This document shows positions 18,019 to 27,503 of a DNA stretch of 50,786 nucleotides, piece after piece. A program made the position numbers and the translations under genes. The first letter of the stretch is position 1; each line of letters opens with the position of its first letter. The DNA comes from Myxococcaceae bacterium (GTDB lineage Bacteria; Myxococcota; Myxococcia; Myxococcales; Myxococcaceae): NCBI GenBank assembly GCA_019686135.1, contig JADGHL010000024.1, forward strand, positions 1-50,786, written 5' to 3'. The notes beneath the pieces are model-generated. The model saw only the letters and a program-made list of their open reading frames with translations, did no database searches and was not told the DNA's origin.

Positions 18019-18930
18019 ATGGCTCGCCTCGCCGGGCTCCTGTCGGCCGCACTCCTGCTCCCCACGCCTCCTGCGCTCGCAGCCGCGATGGCCGTGTTCC
18101 CGTCCGACGCGCCGGTGCTCCTCGCCCAGCTCGGCCCGCGTTCCCCCGAGGCCGAAGAGGCCAACGAGCTGATGGAACAGGGCGAGTTCGAGCAGGCGGT
18201 CAAGGTGCTGCAGCGCGGCCTTTCGCAGCCGGACGTCAGCGACGACGTCCTCGTGGAGCTCTACCGGTTGATGGGCCTCGCCCAGCTCTACCTCGGCAAC
18301 GAGGCCAGGGCGCGCGAGGCGTACGAGAAGCTGCTCCAGGCGCGGCCAGACTATGAAATCCCCCACAGCGCGCCGCCCAAGATCCGCGAGCTCTACGCGC
18401 GGATCAAAGAGGACATCCGCAAGCGCCGGGTGCGGCCGGTGACGCTGGACGCCGCGCCCATCGACGTGCACGAGGGCGGACGGCCGCTGGAGCTGAACGC
18501 GCGGATCGAAGACATGGCGCTGGGCGCGAAGGCCAAGCTCTACTACCGCCGCGCGGGCGCGCAGTCGTACAGCTCGGTCGACTTTGGCCGGGCGAAGGGC
18601 GGCGCGCGCGAGGACTATTCGGCGACGATCCCCGCATACGAGCTGCCCGCCGAACCTCGCGGCTACGACATGGAGTACTACCTCGAGGTGGCGGACGCGG
18701 CGCAGCGCCGGCTGGCCGGCAAGGGCGACGCGTTCAACCCGCTCCACTTCAGGGTGACGCCCGCGGGCGAGGAGGTGCCGGGCAGCACAAAGGCGTCGGC
18801 CTGGTACGAAAACCCGTGGGTGTGGGCCGGCGCCGGGGCGATCGTCGTGGCCGGCACGGTGACCGCGGTGGCGATCGCCAGCAGCCAGCCCGCCGGGAAC
18901 CTGCCGGTCACCATCCGGGTGAATCCATGA
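18019..18930 (+). CDS. TPR-containing envelope protein with C-terminal membrane segment
   Basis: 303 residues. N-terminal export signal (MARLAGLLSAALLLPTPPAL). Tetratricopeptide-type helices at about 45-110 (EANELMEQGEFEQAVKVLQRG, MGLAQLYLGNEARAREAYEKLL). A beta-rich domain covers about 130-260. One hydrophobic segment near the C-terminus (AGAGAIVVAGTVTAVAIAS) is followed by a few residues. The ATG at 18019 was chosen over the frame's earlier ATG because a signal peptide begins there and a promoter sits immediately before it. Function unknown; probably a structural or assembly protein anchored from the C-terminus. Its stop overlaps the next gene (ATGA). Confidence 0.85.
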   Translation: MARLAGLLSAALLLPTPPALAAAMAVFPSDAPVLLAQLGPRSPEAEEANELMEQGEFEQAVKVLQRGLSQPDVSDDVLVELYRLMGLAQLYLGNEARAREAYEKLLQARPDYEIPHSAPPKIRELYARIKEDIRKRRVRPVTLDAAPIDVHEGGRPLELNARIEDMALGAKAKLYYRRAGAQSYSSVDFGRAKGGAREDYSATIPAYELPAEPRGYDMEYYLEVADAAQRRLAGKGDAFNPLHFRVTPAGEEVPGSTKASAWYENPWVWAGAGAIVVAGTVTAVAIASSQPAGNLPVTIRVNP

Positions 18931-19475
18931 AGGCCGCGGCGTGGTGGACGATGGGCCTCGTGGCCCTGTGCCTGTTTTCCGGGTGCGGCGAGGCGCCTGT
19001 GCCGGGCACGGGCAGCGTGGGCTTCGACGTCTACGTGTCCGCCGCGGCGATCGACGAGATCGGCGGCTTTCAGCTCGCGCTGGTCAAGCCCGGCGTGTTC
19101 TCCGACTGCACGTCCATCACCGAGACCTGTCTGAAAAATCAGCTGAGCAGCACGAACCAGCTGGTCCCCGTCAAGGACGACCAGGGCAACACCGTCCCCG
19201 CGCTCTTCGTGCCGAACGCGCTGACCACCTCCGGCCCGGTGCGCACGCAGGACACCACGCTGCGCGACGTCCCGGCGGGGAAGGACTACTTCCTCATCGT
19301 CGAGGCGCTCTCGCGGCAGAACCCGCCGCGGCTCCTCGGCGCTTCCTGCACGCAGCGGATCGAGGTGCGCACCGGGACCAACGAGCGCGTCCAGGCCGAA
19401 CCGATCGTCTTCTTCACGGATCAGGGGGGCGGCGCGGACGGAGGCCTCGGGGTCCCGTGCGATCCGCGCTTCTAG
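18927..19475 (+). CDS. hypothetical lipoprotein
   Basis: 182 residues. Signal peptide with lipobox LFSGC, lipidated Cys at about 20. The mature protein is beta-rich by appearance and contains three more cysteines in its body (DCTSITETC, GASC) that may pair. It ends in a Gly/Asp-rich tail (QGGGADGGLGVPCDPRF). No family recognised. Translation is coupled to the TPR gene by a 4-nt overlap, so the two probably act together at the envelope. Confidence 0.85.
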   Translation: MKAAAWWTMGLVALCLFSGCGEAPVPGTGSVGFDVYVSAAAIDEIGGFQLALVKPGVFSDCTSITETCLKNQLSSTNQLVPVKDDQGNTVPALFVPNALTTSGPVRTQDTTLRDVPAGKDYFLIVEALSRQNPPRLLGASCTQRIEVRTGTNERVQAEPIVFFTDQGGGADGGLGVPCDPRF

Positions 19476-19485
19476 ACAGGGCGCC

Positions 19486-19806
19486 CTACGCGCCCGGGTG
19501 CGAGTCGATCAGCGATTCGATCCGCCGCAGATCCTCCGGCTTGAGATCGAGGAAGCGGACGCCCATCCCCAGCTCTTTGGTGTTGACGATCTCCGCCTGA
19601 CACTCGATCGGTTCGGACGCGCCGGGGAGCGTGAACCGCAGGTGGGCCCGGCTGCCGAAGGGAAGCGGGAACGTCTGGGTGAAGTAGGCGCCGCCGACCG
19701 AAAGGTTCGAAGCGCGCTGGTAGTACAGCCCACCCTCCCCTTCGACCTCCATCCAGATGTCGACGGGGATGCGCCGCTGGAGGCGCTTGTCTTCGACCGG
19801 CTTCAT
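19486..19806 (-). CDS. PilZ domain protein
   Basis: 106 residues, a single PilZ domain. It has RLQRR for the RxxxR motif and NLSVGG for the D/NxSxxG motif, the two cyclic-di-GMP contact elements. Asn in place of Asp is frequent in Myxococcota, where ligand binding is not assured. The start is the ATG at 19806 (MKPVEDKRLQRR). Convergent with the lipoprotein gene (10 nt between stops). Single-domain PilZ proteins tune motility or envelope functions; the target is unknown. Confidence 0.9.
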   Translation of the reverse strand: MKPVEDKRLQRRIPVDIWMEVEGEGGLYYQRASNLSVGGAYFTQTFPLPFGSRAHLRFTLPGASEPIECQAEIVNTKELGMGVRFLDLKPEDLRRIESLIDSHPGA

Positions 19807-19921
19807 GGCGGCGCGCTTATGCCATGGCGGCGCCCCGCCTGTCATGCAAGCGGCCGCGTTTCAGGATTGTCACGGTGGGAGGGACGCGGACTGGTTAAGG
19901 TGGCGCCACAAGGAGCCGGAT

Positions 19922-20623
19922 TTGGCGCGCATCCTCATCGTCGAGGACGAGCAGGACCTCGCCGGGTTGCTCGTCTACAACCTGGGCCCGCTGGGTCACA
20001 CCACCGAGACCGCGACGACCGGGGCCGGAGCGATCGCCCAGGCCCGCACCTTCCGGCCGGATCTCGTCCTGCTCGATCTGATGCTGCCGGACATCTCCGG
20101 CCGCGACGTGATCCGCGCACTCAAAGCGGACCCGGCGCTCGAGCGCACAGCGGTGATGATGGTCACCGCGCGCGGCCAGGAGCACGAACGGATCGAAGGC
20201 TTCGAGCTCGGCGCGGACGACTACGTGGTCAAGCCGTTCGCGGTGAAGGAGCTGCTGCTCAGGGTGCAGGCCGTGCTGCGGCGTCTCGACGCGGACGCGA
20301 CGTCCCGGACGGGCGGGCCGCTCCGGGCCGGGGCGATCGAGCTGGATCCCGTCCGTCACGAGGTGCGTGTCGGCGGTGAGAAGGTGTCGCTCACCGCCCT
20401 CGAGTTCCGCCTGTTGAAGACGCTGCTCGAGCGCCCGGACCGGGTGCAGACCCGCGAAGTGCTCCTGGCCGACGTGTGGGGAATCGAGGTGGAGATCGAA
20501 ACCCGCACCGTGGACACGCACATCAAGCGGCTGCGGGAGAAGCTGGGTTCGGCGGCGGAGATCATCGAGACGGTCCGCGGAGTCGGATACAAGCTGGTCC
20601 CACCCGGCCGGGGCCCCGGGTGA
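19922..20623 (+). CDS. phoB: phosphate-regulon response regulator PhoB
   Basis: 233 residues. Receiver domain with acidic pocket EDE (8-10), phosphoacceptor D52 and the Lys of VVKPFAVKELLLR. The OmpR/PhoB winged helix follows (about 140-228), with EFRLLKTLLERPDRV and TRTVDTHIKRLREKL. Start: TTG at 19922, preceded by AGGAG 6 nt away; the longer open frame upstream has no domain. It lies 4 nt before phoR, and the pst genes are a few kb downstream, which supports the PhoB identity. It likely binds the tandem repeats described at 29567, 30914, 38820 and 40539. Confidence 0.93.
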   Translation: MARILIVEDEQDLAGLLVYNLGPLGHTTETATTGAGAIAQARTFRPDLVLLDLMLPDISGRDVIRALKADPALERTAVMMVTARGQEHERIEGFELGADDYVVKPFAVKELLLRVQAVLRRLDADATSRTGGPLRAGAIELDPVRHEVRVGGEKVSLTALEFRLLKTLLERPDRVQTREVLLADVWGIEVEIETRTVDTHIKRLREKLGSAAEIIETVRGVGYKLVPPGRGPG

Positions 20624-20627
20624 GCCC

Positions 20628-22040
20628 ATGCGCCTGCGCCTCATCGTCCCGCAGCTGGTGCTCTCCGCCATCGGCGTGGCCGTGATGGTGGGCGAGGTCG
20701 CAGGTGACTGGACCGCCGGCCTGCTCGCGGGTCTGGTAGCAGGGGTGATGACGGCCATCACCGGCGCCGTGGTGCTCTCGCCGGTGGTGGCGCGGATCGA
20801 GGCGCTCGACGCTGCGGTGCGCAGCGCCGCCGAACGCGAACCCGCCCCCCCGGACGGAGCGCCCGAAAGCCCGGCGCCCATGGGCGAGGACGCGCTCGCG
20901 CACGCCGCCCGGACGTTTGCCGGGCTGACGCTGCGCTGGGAGGAGCGCCTGCGTGCGCTGACCGCCGAAAGCGCCTCGCTCGCCGGCGTGCTCGACAGCC
21001 TCGACGAAGGGATCTGGGTCACCGATACCGAGGGGACGATCGTCCGGCACAACGCCGCGCTGATCGGGCTGTTGCGCCCCACCGGCACAATCGTGGGCGA
21101 AACCCCGCTCCGGCTGGTGCCGAGCGCCGAGCTCCACGAGGCGGTCCTTGTTGCGTGCCGGAAGATGACCACCACCGTGCTGGAGCTCTCCATCGGGACA
21201 CCCCGGGCGCGCACACTGGCAATCCAGGTGCTGCCCCTCCGCGGCGGACTCAAGGGGAGCGCGGCGGTGTTCCGCGATCTCACCGAGCTGAGGCGGCTGG
21301 AGAAGGTCCGCAAGGACTTCGTTGCCAACGTCTCCCACGAGCTGCGCACGCCGATCGCGGCCATCCGCGGCTACGCCGAGACCCTTCGGGCCGGCGCGCT
21401 GGAGGACCGCGAGCACGCGCCGAAGATGGTGGAGATCATCCACCGACAGTCCGAACGCCTCTCCGCGCTCGTGAACGATCTGCTGGAGCTGTCCCGGCTG
21501 GAGTCGGGCGCACAGACCCTGGAGCGCGCACCGGTCCAGCTGGCGGAGGTGGCCACCCGCGCCGCCGACGCGATGCGACCGCGGGCCGCCACCAAAGCGC
21601 TCGCGCTGATGGCCGAACTGGATCCGATTCTGTGGGTTCTGGCGGACGCGCGGGCGCTCGAGCAGGTCCTCCTCAACCTTCTCGACAACGCGGTGAAGTA
21701 CACCCCCTCGGGCGGCCGGGTGCAGATGGACGCGCAGCGCGTGGACGGCCGGGTGACCGTGAGCGTGCGCGATACCGGCGGCGGCATCGACGAGAAGCAC
21801 CTCGGCCGGATCTTCGAGCGCTTCTACCGGGTGGACAAAGGACGCAGCCGCGACACCGGCGGGACCGGGCTGGGGCTGTCCATCGTCAAGCACCTGGTGA
21901 CCGCGATGGGCGGTGAAATCCGCGTGCGGAGCGACGCTGGCCAGGGGAGCGAGTTCACGGTCTCGCTGCCGGCGGCGCCGCCGCCCGGGCCGGGCCATCC
22001 GGGCGGAGCGGAACTCGTTTCAGGGCGGCCGTCCCGCTAG
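20628..22040 (+). CDS. phoR: phosphate-regulon sensor histidine kinase PhoR
   Basis: 470 residues. Two N-terminal membrane helices (about 5-23 and 28-52) with almost no periplasmic loop, as in PhoR. A PAS domain spans about 110-215. HisKA follows with H237 in FVANVSHELRTP, and HATPase_c with an N-box (NLLDNAVKYTPSGG), DTGGGI and GTGLGLSIVK. Autophosphorylates and passes phosphate to PhoB in response to the state of the Pst-PhoU complex. Four nt after phoB. The C-terminus is a Pro/Gly-rich tail. Confidence 0.94.
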   Translation: MRLRLIVPQLVLSAIGVAVMVGEVAGDWTAGLLAGLVAGVMTAITGAVVLSPVVARIEALDAAVRSAAEREPAPPDGAPESPAPMGEDALAHAARTFAGLTLRWEERLRALTAESASLAGVLDSLDEGIWVTDTEGTIVRHNAALIGLLRPTGTIVGETPLRLVPSAELHEAVLVACRKMTTTVLELSIGTPRARTLAIQVLPLRGGLKGSAAVFRDLTELRRLEKVRKDFVANVSHELRTPIAAIRGYAETLRAGALEDREHAPKMVEIIHRQSERLSALVNDLLELSRLESGAQTLERAPVQLAEVATRAADAMRPRAATKALALMAELDPILWVLADARALEQVLLNLLDNAVKYTPSGGRVQMDAQRVDGRVTVSVRDTGGGIDEKHLGRIFERFYRVDKGRSRDTGGTGLGLSIVKHLVTAMGGEIRVRSDAGQGSEFTVSLPAAPPPGPGHPGGAELVSGRPSR

Positions 22041-22051
22041 GATGGTGCCCC

Positions 22052-23056
22052 ATGCGGGTCGCGATCCTGGCCGACATCCACGGCAACCTGCCTGCGTGCG
22101 AGGCCGTGCTCCAGGATATCGAACGGCAGTCGCCCGACTACATCGTCGCCGCCGGAGACCTCGCGCTGCGCGGCGCCCACCCGCGCGAGACGGTGGAGCT
22201 GCTCGTCGACAAGTGCGACGCCCTGCTGATGGGCAACACCGACTGCTACATCTCCGGGAACTATCTGAGCGGCGCCTACCGCGAGAAGGATCACTGGAAG
22301 CGCGAGCTTTTGGAGTGGACGCGCGCCGAGCTCGGGCCCGAGCTGGTGTCGATGCTGGGCGCTTTGCCCTTCTCCGTCCGCTACACGCCGCGGCGCGGCC
22401 AGGACCTCTTCGTCTGCCACGCCAACCCGAAGAACCTCGAGGACTCCCTCGAGCCGACGATGGAGGACGCCGCGCTCAAGCGCTTCCTTTCGGGGTTGGA
22501 CGCCGCGGCGCTGGCGTTCGGGCACCTGCACTTCCCGTATCGCCGCCGGCTGGGCCGGCTGCTCATCGCCGACGTCGCCTCCGCCGGAATCCCGCGCGAT
22601 GGCGATCTGCGTCCCGCTTACGGCGTCTTCACCTGGAACCCGCGGGGCTGGCGCGTTCAGATCCGCCGGGTCCGCTACCCGGTGAAGCGGGCCACCGAAG
22701 CGTTGCACCAGCGCCATGTCCCCGGCGCGCCGCTGCTCATCCACAAGCTGCTCGAAGGCCGCTACCGCCACCACCCGCAGCTGCTCGCCGCCGCGCGCCG
22801 ACACTCTGGCCTCCCGCCGCCGCCGGTGCTCCGTCCACCTCCGGGGATGAAACCGGACCACCGCCCGCTGCACCCGGACGTTCCGCATCCGCCCCTCCCC
22901 CTCGTCGACGGGCATGATCCGGAGAATTCGCTCCCGGACGCGCGCCCGCTGGAGCACGACCTGGACGAGGTCGGCCCAAGGACGCTGTCCGCCCGGGAGG
23001 CCGGGAACCTCGACGATGACCCGGGTTCCCGGACCGAAGCGGGCGCGGAAGGCTGA
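22052..23056 (+). CDS. YfcE/MJ0936-type metallophosphoesterase
   Basis: 334 residues. Calcineurin-like metal motifs: D8-x-H10-GN (LADIHGN), GD (AAGDLAL), GNTD (MGNTDCY), CHANP and GHLHFP. Residues 1-245 form the esterase domain, likely a cytosolic phosphodiesterase or phosphatase. From about residue 250 the protein becomes Pro/His/Arg-rich with no recognisable fold; this tail may be disordered or the true end may be earlier. The ATG at 22052 has AGGA 9 nt upstream. It follows phoR by 11 nt and so is likely co-transcribed with phoBR, suggesting phosphate-regulated phosphate salvage. Confidence 0.88.
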   Translation: MRVAILADIHGNLPACEAVLQDIERQSPDYIVAAGDLALRGAHPRETVELLVDKCDALLMGNTDCYISGNYLSGAYREKDHWKRELLEWTRAELGPELVSMLGALPFSVRYTPRRGQDLFVCHANPKNLEDSLEPTMEDAALKRFLSGLDAAALAFGHLHFPYRRRLGRLLIADVASAGIPRDGDLRPAYGVFTWNPRGWRVQIRRVRYPVKRATEALHQRHVPGAPLLIHKLLEGRYRHHPQLLAAARRHSGLPPPPVLRPPPGMKPDHRPLHPDVPHPPLPLVDGHDPENSLPDARPLEHDLDEVGPRTLSAREAGNLDDDPGSRTEAGAEG

Positions 23057-23100
23057 CGCCCGCACGCCGGGTGCGTGACGGGTTACCCCGATTCCGCGCG

Positions 23101-23122
23101 GGTGCGCAGCACGCTTCGCACC
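23101..23122 (+). terminator. hairpin after the first metallophosphoesterase gene
   Basis: GGTGCG (23101-23106) pairs with CGCACC (23117-23122), 45 nt past the stop at 23056. No T tract. The rest of the 295-nt gap to the glycosyltransferase shows no gene. Confidence 0.35.
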
Positions 23123-23351
23123 GAAAGCCCCTGTCACCCCTCCAACCCCGCGATTCGTCGACGCGCTGCGGCGGCCGGACAAATGCATTGTCGGCAGTGC
23201 GTCATGCAGCACGGACGGAACTGACGGTGGGGGTGAGGCCGGAGAGCGGGCGGGCGACCCGTCGCAAAAACACGGTGCCGGGATACCGGTGTAGCGTGCG
23301 CGTCAACCGGATCGGTGGCGCGGTGCGGCACCCTTTCAGGAGCCTGACTGG

Positions 23352-24560
23352 ATGGGCCTCTACCTCGCCGGGTTTCTCCTCGCGGGTGCCACGGGCGGAA
23401 TCGTCGCGCTGGCGATCATCGCCGTGCTGGTGCGGCGGCACGTGGTGGGTTCACCGCCTTCGCCCCGAAGGAACCCGCCGGAGGGGATCTCCATCCTCAA
23501 GCCGCTGTGCGGGTTCGACGACGACCTGGAGGCGAACCTCGAGCGCTTCGCCACCATGGATCACGCGCGTTTCGAGCTGTTGCTCGGCGTGAAGAACACC
23601 GGGGACACCGCCTTCCCGGTGGCGCTGGCGGCCGCGAAGCGCTGGCCGGATCGCGTGCGCGTCGTGGTGCAGAACGGCGAGCCGGGCCTCAATCCGAAGG
23701 TGAACCAGCTCGTCACGCTCGCGCGCGCCGCGAAGTACGAGATCCTCGTCGTGAGCGACTCCAACGCAATCGCCGGGCCCGGCTACCTTCAGGAGATTTC
23801 GGCGCTCTTCGAGGACCCGAATGTCGGCTGCGTCACGAACCCGGTGGCGGGCGAAGGCGAGGCCTCGCTGGGGGCGCTGCTCGACAACCTCCACCTTTCC
23901 TCGGCGATCGGCCCGGGGCAGATCGGCGCGATGTGGTCGGTGAAGCAACCGCTGGTGGTGGGCAAGTCGATGGCGCTGAGAAAGAGCGACCTCGCCGCGC
24001 TCGGCGGGTTCGAGGCCTACACGTCCGCGCTGGCGGAGGACTTCGTCATCGGCCGCGCAGTCCGAAACCAGCTCCAGAAGGACGTGGTGATCGCCCGGAT
24101 GCCGGTGCTGAACCTGGCGCGCCACCGCAGCGTGGGCGACTTCGGCCGCCGCTACATCCGCTGGAGCGTAATCCACCGGACCGCGGTGATGCCCACCACC
24201 TACGCATCGCAGGGGCTGCTCAACCCCGCACCGCTGGCGTGGCTGGCCTGGCTGTTCCACCCCACCGGCACCTTCGCGCTCGCCGCCGCCTTCATCACCA
24301 TCGCCAAGGCGGCGGTCGATGTGGCCTCGGCGTCCACGCTGCGCGGCCGCTCGTTCGGGCTGGTGGGGCTGGCGGTGGTGCCGCTCAAGGACTTCCTCAT
24401 CTTCATCGCCTGGCTCAATGGCTGGTTCGCGCGCACCGTGAACTGGCGGGGCAACCGCCTCCGGGTCACGCACGGGTCACGGCTCATCCCGCCGGATGAC
24501 TTCGTACCGCTGCCGGCCACTTTCCCCGAGCCCGAGCCGGTGCAGACGCCGGAACCGTAG
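23352..24560 (+). CDS. ceramide-glucosyltransferase-like glycosyltransferase (GT21)
   Basis: 402 residues. N-terminal membrane helix (about 5-27), GT-A domain, then hydrophobic segments at about 300-365. It carries the full GT21 signature of ceramide glucosyltransferases. D1 is in SILKPLCGFDDDLEANLE, D2 in VVSDSNAIAGPGYL and D3 in LAEDFVIG. The acceptor motif (R/Q)xxRW is present as RRYIRW, and the C-terminal VNWRGNRLRV matches the family's WR-x-NRYRL ending. Such enzymes add a sugar from UDP-sugar to ceramide or a similar lipid on the cytosolic membrane face; HpnI-type relatives exist. It lies between phoBR and pst-phoU, so phosphate-regulated glycolipid synthesis is a reasonable inference. 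The exact acceptor is unknown. Confidence 0.88.
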   Translation: MGLYLAGFLLAGATGGIVALAIIAVLVRRHVVGSPPSPRRNPPEGISILKPLCGFDDDLEANLERFATMDHARFELLLGVKNTGDTAFPVALAAAKRWPDRVRVVVQNGEPGLNPKVNQLVTLARAAKYEILVVSDSNAIAGPGYLQEISALFEDPNVGCVTNPVAGEGEASLGALLDNLHLSSAIGPGQIGAMWSVKQPLVVGKSMALRKSDLAALGGFEAYTSALAEDFVIGRAVRNQLQKDVVIARMPVLNLARHRSVGDFGRRYIRWSVIHRTAVMPTTYASQGLLNPAPLAWLAWLFHPTGTFALAAAFITIAKAAVDVASASTLRGRSFGLVGLAVVPLKDFLIFIAWLNGWFARTVNWRGNRLRVTHGSRLIPPDDFVPLPATFPEPEPVQTPEP

Positions 24561-24586
24561 CGGGTCTTTCGGATCATCGGAGCCTG

Positions 24587-24703
24587 CTACGCGAGGGCGT
24601 TCACGACGAACAGCACCAGCGCGAACACCATGAGCGCCGCGACCGCTGCGGCGAAGAGCACGTCGAACGTCAGGTGAACGGAGCAACGGCGCAGCGATCG
24701 CAT
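24587..24703 (-). CDS. possible small single-span membrane protein
   Basis: 38 codons, ATG at 24703 to TAG at 24587. A basic N-terminus (MRSLRRCS) is followed by one strongly hydrophobic stretch of about 24 residues (FAAAVAALMVFALVLFVVNALA), which looks like a real membrane segment rather than a shadow. No clear ribosome-binding site precedes the ATG. It lies 56 nt after the small lipoprotein gene in the same direction. Unknown role; may be chance. Confidence 0.4.
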   Translation of the reverse strand: MRSLRRCSVHLTFDVLFAAAVAALMVFALVLFVVNALA

Positions 24704-24758
24704 GGCGCCATGGATCCATCGGCTGCGGCGGCGCTCCGTGAACTTTGTGCAACGACCA

Positions 24759-24977
24759 TCAACGACGGCTGGCGGTGATGCGGGCCGCGTGCACGCCGCG
24801 GTGCACGCGCACGGATGGCGAGCCGACGATGGTGACCGGTTCGAAGGTGATGTGAGCCCCGGCCGGAGAGGTGCTCACCTGGGTCGTGGCAGGCGAGGTC
24901 GTGGAGGCGCCGCGTTCCGGGCGGCGGACGCAGGCGACGGAAGACAGGAACAATAGGACGCAGAGGGCGAATCGCAT
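24759..24977 (-). CDS. small lipoprotein
   Basis: 72 residues. MRFALCVLLFLSSVAC is a signal peptide with lipidation Cys16. The mature part is short, Ser/Thr/Pro-rich, then ITFEPVTIVGSPSVRVHRGV. A perfect AAGGAG lies 6 nt before the ATG at 24977, which makes it a real gene despite its size. No family recognised. It sits alone between the glycosyltransferase and phoU. Confidence 0.7.
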   Translation of the reverse strand: MRFALCVLLFLSSVACVRRPERGASTTSPATTQVSTSPAGAHITFEPVTIVGSPSVRVHRGVHAARITASRR

Positions 24978-25160
24978 GGACGCTCCTTTCGAATGAGCGC
25001 CGCGCTTGTAGCGCCCGAGCGCCGAGACGCCTGTGAAGTCGGAGCGAGTTCGCGGTGACGGGTCGCGTCGATCGACGCCATCGCGTTGTCACCTTCGGCC
25101 TCAAAACGATCGCCCTCATGTTCGCGCTGGGGAGCGACCGAATCACGCCGCTGGGCACCC
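24978..25160. other. intergenic stretch before phoU
   Basis: No gene supported here. It must contain the promoter of the small lipoprotein (minus strand) and the end of the pst-phoU transcript. I noticed no clear promoter hexamers or Pho-box repeats. Confidence 0.5.
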
Positions 25161-25189
25161 TGAGCCGGATCACTCGCAACGCCGGCTCA
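25161..25189 (-). terminator. hairpin overlapping the phoU stop codon
   Basis: TGAGCCGG (25161-25168) pairs with CCGGCTCA (25182-25189); the right arm contains the phoU TGA. Likely the 3' end of the pstSCAB-phoU mRNA, though no T tract follows. Confidence 0.45.
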
Positions 25190-25870
25190 GGTCAGATCGC
25201 GGCTCCGAGGATGGCGGACGTCGGTGCCCTTCACCATGTAGATGACCATCTCGGCGAGGTTGGTGGCGTGGTCACCGATCCGCTCGAGGTGCTTGGCCAC
25301 GAACATCAGCCCCATCGCGCGGCGGATGTTCTTCGAGTTCTCGAGCATGAACGAGAGCAGCTCGTTGAAGATCTTGAGGAAGAGCGCATCGACGAGGTCG
25401 TCGCCCTTGAGGACCTCCTCGGCCATCTCCGGGTTCGCGGCGACGAACGCGTCCAGCGCCTTCTTCACCTGCCGCTGGGTCAGCGCCGCGAGCTTCGGGA
25501 GATCCTGATACTGCGCCAGCGGCGGCGCCTGGTTTAGGTCGATCGCCCGCTCGGCGATGTTCACCGCGAGATCGCCGATCCGCTCGAGGTCGGTGACGAT
25601 CTTCAGCGCGGTGGTGATGAGGCGCAGATCGCTCGCGGCCGGCTGGCGGAGCGCGAGCACCTTGCGGCAGAGGTTGTCGATCTCCACCTCCAGCCGGTTC
25701 ACCTCCTGGTCGGACGCCTTCACCTGCTCGGCGAGCTTCGAGTCGCGATCGGTGAGCGAGCGCATGCTGGCGGCGATCTGCCGCTCGACGGATGCGCCCA
25801 TCCCGAGCAGCTTCTCGCGGATCTCGCGCAGGTCCTGTTCGAAGGCCTTGTCGGTGTGGACTTTGGGCAT
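25187..25870 (-). CDS. phoU: phosphate transport regulator PhoU
   Basis: 227 residues from the ATG at 25870. Two three-helix PhoU repeats, each with the metal-binding E/DxxxD-type motif: DLERIGDLAVNIAE in the first and HLERIGDHATNLAE in the second. It links the Pst transporter to PhoR and represses signalling when phosphate is plentiful. Last gene of the pstSCAB-phoU operon, 17 nt after pstB. Confidence 0.97.
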   Translation of the reverse strand: MPKVHTDKAFEQDLREIREKLLGMGASVERQIAASMRSLTDRDSKLAEQVKASDQEVNRLEVEIDNLCRKVLALRQPAASDLRLITTALKIVTDLERIGDLAVNIAERAIDLNQAPPLAQYQDLPKLAALTQRQVKKALDAFVAANPEMAEEVLKGDDLVDALFLKIFNELLSFMLENSKNIRRAMGLMFVAKHLERIGDHATNLAEMVIYMVKGTDVRHPRSRDLT

Positions 25871-25887
25871 GGCGATCTCCCGGTCGA

Positions 25888-26654
<767 letters not shown>

Positions 26655-26658
<4 letters not shown>

Positions 26659-27503
26659 CGTGCGCCCTTGAGCCTCGTCCGGGTCATCTGCCGAGCCAGC
26701 AGGTTGAGCACGCCGACCACCAGCAGCAGCACCAGCGCCGCCGACCAGGCCTTGGCGTGCCAGTCCTCGTACGGACTGATCGCGTAGTTGAAGATCTGCA
26801 CGGTCAGCGTGGAGGTGGGCTGATCCGGCCGCAGGTTCCAGTACTGGTTGTTGAGCGCGGTGAACAGAAGCGGCGCCGTCTCGCCCGCCACCCGGGCGAT
26901 CGAGAGCAGCACCGCGGTGACGATCCCGCCCATCGCGGTCCGCAGCACCACCCGCAGGCTGGTCTTCCACTGCGGCACGCCCAGCGCCAAAGACGCCTCG
27001 CGCAGCGAGCCCGGCACCAGCCGCACCAGGTCCTCGGTGGCGCGCGCCAGCGTGGGGATCATCAGCAGGGCCAGCGCCACCCCACCGGCGAGGGCGGAGA
27101 AGCGCTTCATCGGCACCACCACCACGCCGTACGCGACGATGCCGATCACGATCGACGGCACGCCCGCGAGCAGCTCGGCGGTGAAGCGGATCCCGCGCGC
27201 GAAGAGGCCATTCCGGCTCTCGGCGAGATAGACACCCGCGCCGATGCCCAGAGGCAACCCGAACGCGCAGGCGATGGCGACGATGTACAGCGTGCCGACC
27301 ACCGCGTTGCCGACCCCGCCCCCCTCCTCGCCCACCGGCCTGGGGAGCGCGGTGAAGAACGTCCACGACAGCCCGGCGGCGCCGTTCTTGATCACCAGCC
27401 ACAGCACCGACACCAGCGGGAGGAGCGCCACCAGCACCATCAGCGCGCAGAGCCCGGTGAGCAGGTGGTTGACGGCCTTGCGGCGCAAGAGCGAGCCGTT
27501 CAT
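26655..27503 (-). CDS. pstA: phosphate ABC transporter permease PstA
   Basis: 282 residues, about six membrane helices. It has the BPD_transp_1 EAA-type loop ([20 protein letters not shown]) that contacts PstB, and the conserved [13 protein letters not shown]. Cytoplasmic-membrane channel half. Overlaps pstC upstream and pstB downstream by 4 nt each, so the three are translationally coupled. The open frame upstream is a pstC shadow. Confidence 0.97.

Noticed and set aside
22037-23212. 391-codon minus-strand frame over the first metallophosphoesterase, with a somewhat protein-like piece near 22850-23060
   Set aside because: It runs antisense through the whole esterase domain. The piece opposite the Pro-rich tail looked plausible, but it has no start signal or family match, so the plus-strand gene was kept.
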